Source of the DNA: Methanolinea sp. SDB
Lineage (GTDB): Archaea > Halobacteriota > Methanomicrobia > Methanomicrobiales > Methanospirillaceae
Assembly (NCBI GenBank): GCA_001412335.1
Contig: LKUF01000148.1
Span: 1-11,044, forward strand
DNA length: 11,044 nucleotides
Direction: 5' to 3'
Part shown: piece after piece, positions 7,262 to 11,044 of the stretch
Layout of the letters: the number at the start of each line of letters is the position of its first letter
Numbering within the stretch: the stretch's first letter is position 1
Translations under genes and position numbers: made by a program
Notes under the pieces: generated by a model
The model's database searches: none
What the model saw: only the letters and a program-made list of their open reading frames with translations
Told to the model about the DNA's origin: nothing

Positions 7262-8123
7262 CTTTCTCCTTTCTGACACCCTCGGTATCGATGGTGGTGA
7301 TAAAGGCCCTCGCATCGCCGGCCTCGATCGCTCCCGCGACCCGGTTCTTGAGATGTTTTGGGCAAAGTGCCACCATGCACCCGCCACCTCCGGCTCCGGT
7401 AAGTTTCGCGCCGTACGCACCGGCAGCCCGGGATGCAAGGATCAACTTCGAGAGAGCCGGATGGCCGACACCGAGGGCTTCGAGGAGCGCATGGTTCATG
7501 TTCATGAGTTTTCCGAGTTGTTGCGCATCAGACATGTGATGCATTGCGGCGACGGCGACAGCGCCGATCGCATCGATGATTGGATCGCATATATCCGGCT
7601 GTCTCTTCTTGAGATCGGCCACCATCTCCACCATTCTGGAGGTGTTATGCGAGACCATGCTGTTGCCTATGACCATCTGGAAGTTTTGCGGAACCAGCCT
7701 CCGTCTTGACGTCCCTGTAATGAATACGAGCCCGCCAAATGTCGACACAGATGTATCGGTAGGGCTTGCCCTCCCTTTCTGGACCTTTTTTTCGATAGCA
7801 AAAGCCATATCCGCTATTTCTTCCAATGAATAGTTCTTCTTGAACTCATCGTTGATGGCCGAAAGTGTCGCTACGGTCACCGCTGCAGATGATCCGAGCC
7901 CTGATGAGCTCGGCAACTGGGAATTCACATAGACACTTCCCTTTGCACCCATCTCGTCGAAGCAGTTATCGATGTACGGCGATTTTGCGTGGTGGGCGGT
8001 CTTGCTCTTCCTTACGGTAACAAAGACCCGTGGCTTGATGGCCATTGCAATGCCGGGTTTTCCGTATACGACGGCATGCTCACCAAACAGGAAAACCTTG
8101 CCTGGTGCACTCCACGTTGCCAA
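7254..8123 (-). CDS. mvk: Mevalonate kinase (GHMP kinase family), TTG start
   Basis: Phosphorylates mevalonate to 5-phosphomevalonate with ATP, the entry kinase of isoprenoid synthesis. The 289-residue protein is on the short side of archaeal MVKs. It has the GHMP motifs: SAPGKVFLFGEHAVVYG at 5-21 (Glu15), the ATP-binding loop PSSSGLGSSAAV at 71-82, RASPTDTSVSTFGG at 118-131 with Asp123 as the likely catalytic aspartate, and the C-terminal GAKLTGAGGGG. The start codon is TTG at 8121-8123, immediately after the TAG of the Memo gene. GGTGATG overlapping the Memo end serves as the Shine-Dalgarno, and the next residues (ATWSAPGKVFLFGEH) are a normal MVK N-terminus. Its stop overlaps the ipk start. 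Archaeal MVKs vary in sensitivity to prenyl diphosphate feedback, and nothing here shows which type this is. Confidence 0.96.
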   Translation of the reverse strand: MATWSAPGKVFLFGEHAVVYGKPGIAMAIKPRVFVTVRKSKTAHHAKSPYIDNCFDEMGAKGSVYVNSQLPSSSGLGSSAAVTVATLSAINDEFKKNYSLEEIADMAFAIEKKVQKGRASPTDTSVSTFGGLVFITGTSRRRLVPQNFQMVIGNSMVSHNTSRMVEMVADLKKRQPDICDPIIDAIGAVAVAAMHHMSDAQQLGKLMNMNHALLEALGVGHPALSKLILASRAAGAYGAKLTGAGGGGCMVALCPKHLKNRVAGAIEAGDARAFITTIDTEGVRKEKDV

Positions 8124-8915
8124 CTACATCACCGTTATGGCCGCATACCCCACAACAGTTGGATCACCGGTCACGTCTCCGCTCGTTGCATAGCGGATCA
8201 GCTCGCCGCTTTTAGCCCCAAGTTCCCTGCATACCAGGCACATCGCCGCGATGGGCCCGACTCCGCAGGCACTGACCCTCCGCTCGTTGATTCGCCGGTA
8301 GAATTCCTCCACATCAAGAGTTTCCAGCGCCTCTATAGCGTAATGATCATCCCTGTGAGCCTTTTCTGCCGGCACGTAATGTGAGAAATCGCTCGAGGCC
8401 ACGAACCGCAGGTCGCTCCTTTTCGTCTCCCTGACTGCGTCGAGTATCGCTTCCGAAAGCATGACCGCACTCGGGTAGTCCTGGTTTCCCATCAGGATGG
8501 GGACTATCCGTGCCCGGGGGAACCGGTACTTGATGAAAGGAACCTGTACTTCAAGCGAATTTTCGGCGTCCTGGTGCGAGACCTCGTCGCAATCGAGACC
8601 GAGTGCCGACCCGAACTCCTGATCGTTGTCCACGATACCAAGCGGGGTCTCCCACGGCAGGAGTGACACTGATGTCCGATACCCGCGGTGGCTCGGCCCA
8701 ATCAACACGAATGTTCCGGAAAATTCCGGATCGAACGCACTGAATGCCGTTGCAGATACATCTCCCGAATAGGGATATCCTGCGTGCGGCGAGACCACCC
8801 CCAGTGCATCTGTCCCCCTGTCTTTCCCGCGGAAGAACTTCTCCAGCAACTGTTCCAGGTGATGAGGGTCCCTTGGATAAAACATGCCGGCAACTGCGCA
8901 TGTGCGAATCTTCAT
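8124..8915 (-). CDS. Memo family protein (AmmeMemoRadiSam system protein B-like)
   Basis: A 263-residue Memo protein, a family related in fold to class III non-haem iron dioxygenases. Human MEMO1 binds metal, but the reaction in archaea is unknown. Family motifs: AVAGMFYP near 7-14, SPHAGYPYSG at 42-51 (His44), GPSHRG at 73-78 (His76), SSDFSHY at 174-180 (Asp176, His179) and ACGVGP at 216-221 (Cys217). His44, His76 and Cys217 line up by motif with the human MEMO1 metal ligands, so the metal site appears intact. The usually conserved EHSLEVQ appears as ENSLEVQ (Asn119). In many prokaryotes Memo accompanies an AMMECR1-domain protein and a radical SAM protein; neither is in this window. It sits 28 nt after rpsB and abuts mvk directly, so it is probably expressed with the mevalonate genes. 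GAGGG lies about 8 bases upstream of the ATG. Confidence 0.92.
   Translation of the reverse strand: MKIRTCAVAGMFYPRDPHHLEQLLEKFFRGKDRGTDALGVVSPHAGYPYSGDVSATAFSAFDPEFSGTFVLIGPSHRGYRTSVSLLPWETPLGIVDNDQEFGSALGLDCDEVSHQDAENSLEVQVPFIKYRFPRARIVPILMGNQDYPSAVMLSEAILDAVRETKRSDLRFVASSDFSHYVPAEKAHRDDHYAIEALETLDVEEFYRRINERRVSACGVGPIAAMCLVCRELGAKSGELIRYATSGDVTGDPTVVGYAAITVM
8127..8133 (-). promoter_or_regulatory. Shine-Dalgarno that supports the TTG start of mvk
   Basis: On the minus strand this reads GGTGATG, a good match to the GGTGAT segment complementary to the 16S rRNA 3' end. It is formed by the last sense codons of the Memo gene (GTG ATG) and ends three bases before the TTG at 8123. No ATG in the mvk frame lies close enough to retain the N-terminal SAPGK motif, so this site decides the start. 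Confidence 0.55.
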
Positions 8916-8937
8916 TGGTCAACCCTCTTTCTTGTTG

Positions 8938-8948
8938 TATTATTTAAA
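8938..8948 (-). promoter_or_regulatory. Weak candidate archaeal TATA box ahead of the Memo gene
   Basis: On the minus strand this reads TTTAAATAATA, overlapping the rpsB stop codon, in one of the few non-coding gaps of the operon (8916-8943). It resembles an archaeal TATA element. A start about 25 bases downstream would fall almost at the Memo ATG and leave the Shine-Dalgarno outside the message. An internal promoter is therefore possible only as a nearly leaderless one. Low confidence. Confidence 0.15.
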
Positions 8949-9552
8949 GTTCTGTCTCGAAATCCTCGGACGTAAGCGACGTCTGGATTCCCTTCAACCG
9001 CAGCATCTCCCTCGTAAGCAGGTAATATATCATGCTGAGTGCTTTGCGTCCTTTGTTATTGGTCGGTATGACGAGGTCAACGAAGCTTGTCATGTTGTTT
9101 GTATCGCAGAGTGCCACGATGGGGATTCCGCTCTGGACTGCTTCCTTGACGACCTGGGCATCCCCGATCGGATCGGTGACAAGCACCACTTCAGGTTCGA
9201 TATAGTTTGCAAGGTTCTGATTCGTGAGCATCCCGGGAATAAAACGCCCTGTTACAGCCATTCCTCCGACGGTCTCGGCAAATTTCTTGGCCGGGTACTG
9301 ACCGTACTGCCGGGAGGTGACTATCAGGATCTTCGGGGGTTCAAACTGGGACAGGAACTTTGCTGCGGTCTTGATCCTCTCGTCCGTCTCCCTAATATCA
9401 AGGATGTAGAGTCCATCGCCCCGTACCCGGTAGATGAACTTCATCATATCCTTGCTCTTCTGCTGTGTCCCGATGTGCACACCTGCAGCAAGGTATTCCT
9501 CGACCGGCACCAGGGGTTCCTGCAATTCAATTTCCATCTCGTTCTCTGTCAT
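8944..9552 (-). CDS. rpsB: 30S ribosomal protein S2 (uS2), archaeal form
   Basis: Structural protein of the small ribosomal subunit, located at the head-body junction in known ribosomes. The 202-residue length is normal for archaeal S2. Signatures: VPVEEYLAAGVHIGTQQKS at 15-33 (the uS2 signature), GLYILDIRETDERI around 47-60, a TSRQYGQYPAKKFAE stretch near 79-93, TGRFIPGMLTN at 101-111 and PEVVLVTDPIGDAQVVKEA near 120-138, then GIPIVALCDTNN at 142-153. The start ATG overlaps the enolase stop as ATGA, and GAGGAA within the enolase end serves as its Shine-Dalgarno, so translation is coupled to eno. The acidic N-terminal dozen residues are usual for the archaeal version. Confidence 0.97.
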   Translation of the reverse strand: MTENEMEIELQEPLVPVEEYLAAGVHIGTQQKSKDMMKFIYRVRGDGLYILDIRETDERIKTAAKFLSQFEPPKILIVTSRQYGQYPAKKFAETVGGMAVTGRFIPGMLTNQNLANYIEPEVVLVTDPIGDAQVVKEAVQSGIPIVALCDTNNMTSFVDLVIPTNNKGRKALSMIYYLLTREMLRLKGIQTSLTSEDFETEL

Positions 9553-10745
9553 TCTATCTGTTCCTCGATTCTTATCAGTTCATTCAGTTTTGCTATCCTT
9601 TCCCCACCGACTATGCCGGTCTTGAGGAATATGCATGAAAATGCGGTCGCCAGGTGGGCTATCGTCTCGTCCGTCGTCTCGCCCGACCGGTGGCTCATCA
9701 CGGTGTCCATGCCATGGGCGTGGGCCATGTGAACCGCCTCGAAAGTGTCGGTGAGTGTCCCAACCTGGTTCGGCTTGATCAATACGCAGTTTGCCGATAC
9801 CTGTTCGATTCCCTGGATAATCCGGGATACATTGGTCACGAAGAGGTCGTCGCCGCAGACAAGGCACCTGTCTCCCACCTGTTCGGTCAGGTCGGAGAAC
9901 CCGGAGAAATCTTCTTCATAGAGCGGATCCTCCACGTACACCAGGTTATACCGGTCCACGAGCTCTGCAATATATCCAACCATCTCTTCGGTAGTACGTG
10001 TGCCCGATCGAAACCGGTATGCTCCTTTGGCTTCATCCCACATCTGGCTGGCAGCGACATCGATGCCGATCCTGATGGGAAGATCGAGCTCATCGGACAC
10101 GGTTGAGACCGCCTCGGTGATGAGCTCGAAGGCCTCGATGTCATCGATCTTGGGTGCCCAGGCTCCTTCATCCCCTTTTCCGCACGACTTGCCCCGTGCC
10201 TTCAGCAGTTCCTTCACCGTGCGGTGAACGTGTGCATTGGCAAATACCGCCTCGGCCATCCCTGCAGCGCCGGTAGGCACAACAAGGAATTCCTGGATCT
10301 CGGTAGCCTGCTCGGCATGTGCGCCGCCACCAATGACATTGCCAAGCGGCATGGGCATACCCGACACAAACGGGCCTCCGAGGTAGCTGAAGAGATCCAT
10401 GTCGAGCGAGGATGCCGCAGCCTTTGCATTGGCAAGAGACAGTGCAACTGCGATGTTGGCCCCGATTGTGGCAAAATCGCCTGTGCCGTCGATCTCCCGC
10501 AGAATACCGTCGAAAGCAACCTGGTTTCGCGAATCCTCACCTATCAGGGAAGGAATGACATTCTGTCGGGCATGCTCGACTGCAGCGAATGGATCCTTCA
10601 CCTTCGCCTCGAAAAGGCCCGTACTGGCCCCGCTGGGTGCTGCCGCCCTGCCAAATCCCCATTCTGTGAAGATATCAGCCTCGACGGTAGGATTTCCCCT
10701 GCTGTCCAGTATCGATCTTAATTGAATCTCGCGTATTACGGTCAT
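9549..10745 (-). CDS. eno: Enolase (phosphopyruvate hydratase)
   Basis: Interconverts 2-phosphoglycerate and phosphoenolpyruvate in the cytosol; in a methanogen it mainly serves gluconeogenesis. The 398-residue protein carries SILDSRGNPTVE at 11-22, APSGASTG at 36-43 (mobile loop), GGAHA at 140-144 (His143), QEF at 151-153 (Glu152), GDEG at 191-194, Mg2+ ligands Asp229 (GIDVAAS), Glu272 (EDPL) and Asp299 (GDD), catalytic base Lys324 in LIKPNQVGT, SHRSGET at 351-357, and Lys375 in LKTG. All expected catalytic residues are therefore present. The end differs from the usual enolase signature: KTGIVGGERIAKLN replaces the common KTG..CRSER.AKYN, so a Gly-Gly stands where Arg-Ser is usual. The start lies 7 nt after rpoK, and the stop overlaps rpsB by four bases. 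Confidence 0.95.
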   Translation of the reverse strand: MTVIREIQLRSILDSRGNPTVEADIFTEWGFGRAAAPSGASTGLFEAKVKDPFAAVEHARQNVIPSLIGEDSRNQVAFDGILREIDGTGDFATIGANIAVALSLANAKAAASSLDMDLFSYLGGPFVSGMPMPLGNVIGGGAHAEQATEIQEFLVVPTGAAGMAEAVFANAHVHRTVKELLKARGKSCGKGDEGAWAPKIDDIEAFELITEAVSTVSDELDLPIRIGIDVAASQMWDEAKGAYRFRSGTRTTEEMVGYIAELVDRYNLVYVEDPLYEEDFSGFSDLTEQVGDRCLVCGDDLFVTNVSRIIQGIEQVSANCVLIKPNQVGTLTDTFEAVHMAHAHGMDTVMSHRSGETTDETIAHLATAFSCIFLKTGIVGGERIAKLNELIRIEEQIE

Positions 10746-10752
10746 TCGAATC

Positions 10753-10920
10753 CTACTTCCTCTTCACGGTGATGGGAATCATGTCTTGCTGGAATTCTTC
10801 GATAGCTATTTCAAGCGGGTCGATTTTTGATGTTTTGATTAGTAACGGGGCACCCATCGATATTTGTAGAGCACGTGCTCCAATAATCCTGGCTCTTTCA
10901 TATCGAGTATAAGATTGCAT
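10753..10920 (-). CDS. rpoK: DNA-directed RNA polymerase subunit K (RPB6/omega homologue)
   Basis: A 55-residue protein, MQSYTRYERARIIGARALQ onward, ending in PITVKRK. It is the archaeal counterpart of eukaryotic RPB6 and bacterial omega, which helps assemble and stabilise the RNA polymerase core by clamping the largest subunit. The signature TRYERARIIGARALQISMGAP (5-25) and the PLEIAIEEF segment (35-43) are the conserved core. Length is normal for archaeal RpoK. GAGGA at 10928-10932 is eight bases from the ATG. The gene is visibly richer in A/T and in codons such as CGA, ATA, TTA and CTA than its neighbours. It lies between tRNA-Pro and eno; in archaea rpoK often follows rpoN and ribosomal protein genes, which would lie beyond the right edge (inference). 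Confidence 0.94.
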   Translation of the reverse strand: MQSYTRYERARIIGARALQISMGAPLLIKTSKIDPLEIAIEEFQQDMIPITVKRK

Positions 10921-10956
10921 TCTTTAATCCTCAAAATGCATGGTTTTGATAATAAA

Positions 10957-11031
10957 TGGGGTCGCTGAGATTCGAACTCAGGTCACAGCATCCCGAACGC
11001 CATAGGATAGTCCAGGCTACCCCACGACCCC
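10957..11031 (-). tRNA. tRNA-Pro (anticodon CGG)
   Basis: The minus strand folds into a full 75-nt cloverleaf. The 7-bp acceptor is GGGGTCG with CGACCCC and discriminator A73. The D stem is GGGT/ATCC with a loop containing the conserved GG. The anticodon arm is TGGCG-TTCGGGA-TGCTG. The T arm is CTGAG-TTCGAAT-CTCAG. The loop TTCGGGA places CGG at 34-36 with G37, the typical proline loop, so it reads CCG codons. The anticodon stem holds three G-U pairs and is fairly weak. CCA is not encoded and there is no intron at the canonical 37/38 site. It ends 36 nt before rpoK on the same strand. A T-rich stretch, TTTATTATC (10948-10956), follows directly and could be a weak stop or simply the spacer. 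Confidence 0.93.
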
Positions 11032-11044
11032 TCACTGATACGGG

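Noticed and set aside
7262..7438. Possible 59-residue N-terminal extension of isopentenyl phosphate kinase
   Set aside because: The extension lies wholly within mvk, looks non-family, and a good Shine-Dalgarno precedes the ATG at 7261, which gives the normal family length.
8884..9732. Plus-strand open frame of 282 codons
   Set aside because: Antisense to rpsB and the end of enolase, both unmistakable on the minus strand.
10869..10880. Perfect 12-base palindrome GAGCACGTGCTC
   Set aside because: It falls inside the conserved GARAL codons of rpoK and appears only once, so it is explained by coding sequence rather than an operator.
10948..10956. TTTATTATC after the tRNA as a promoter for rpoK
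   Set aside because: A start about 25 bases downstream would fall beyond the rpoK Shine-Dalgarno (10928-10932), so it would not make a normal leader; more likely spacer or weak tRNA terminator.
1..11044. CRISPR arrays, insertion sequences, att sites, integrase, toxin-antitoxin or defence genes
   Set aside because: I looked for regular repeats, inverted-repeat ends and mobile or defence motifs and saw none. Almost every base is accounted for by tightly packed conserved genes.

Overview
This window looks like one long archaeal operon read entirely from the minus strand. It most likely comes from a methanogen of the order Methanomicrobiales or a close relative. The archaeal signs are an archaeal/eukaryotic-type RNA polymerase subunit (RpoK), an archaeal GluRS, a methanogen-style mevalonate kinase with an isopentenyl phosphate kinase, a type 2 IPP isomerase, a GGPP synthase and an archaeal RNase J. 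The order-level placement rests on gene order and general protein resemblance. It is an inference, not something the sequence proves.

In the direction of transcription (high to low coordinates) the order is: tRNA-Pro(CGG), rpoK, enolase, 30S ribosomal protein S2 (rpsB), a Memo-family protein, mevalonate kinase, isopentenyl phosphate kinase, type 2 IPP isomerase (fni), RNase J, GGPP synthase (idsA), glutamyl-tRNA synthetase (gltX), and a UbiB/ABC1-type kinase that runs off the left edge. Gene spacing is very tight. Four junctions overlap: eno/rpsB by 4 nt, mvk/ipk by 8, ipk/fni by 11 and fni/rnj by 1. Memo and mvk abut exactly. The remaining gaps are 4 to 54 nt. No intergenic stretch exceeds 60 bases, no strong terminator is visible, and every large plus-strand open frame lies opposite a recognised gene. 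A single polycistronic message with extensive translational coupling is likely.

Functionally the operon has two halves. The upstream half serves information processing and central metabolism (tRNA, polymerase subunit, ribosomal protein, enolase). The middle and downstream half makes archaeal lipid precursors: MVK phosphorylates mevalonate, IPK turns isopentenyl phosphate into IPP, Fni isomerises IPP to DMAPP, and IdsA condenses these to C20 GGPP for ether lipids. MVK plus IPK, with no neighbouring phosphomevalonate kinase or diphosphomevalonate decarboxylase, fits the archaeal modified mevalonate pathway. RNase J and GluRS are interleaved with the lipid genes, and a UbiB-like kinase closes the visible part.

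This is mostly a conserved housekeeping region, and I see no clearly undescribed multi-gene system. The points most worth a second look are the poorly understood Memo protein wedged between rpsB and mvk, the UbiB-like kinase attached to the prenyl-lipid genes, and an unresolved start region for that kinase, where an ideal ribosome binding site feeds an out-of-frame ATG.
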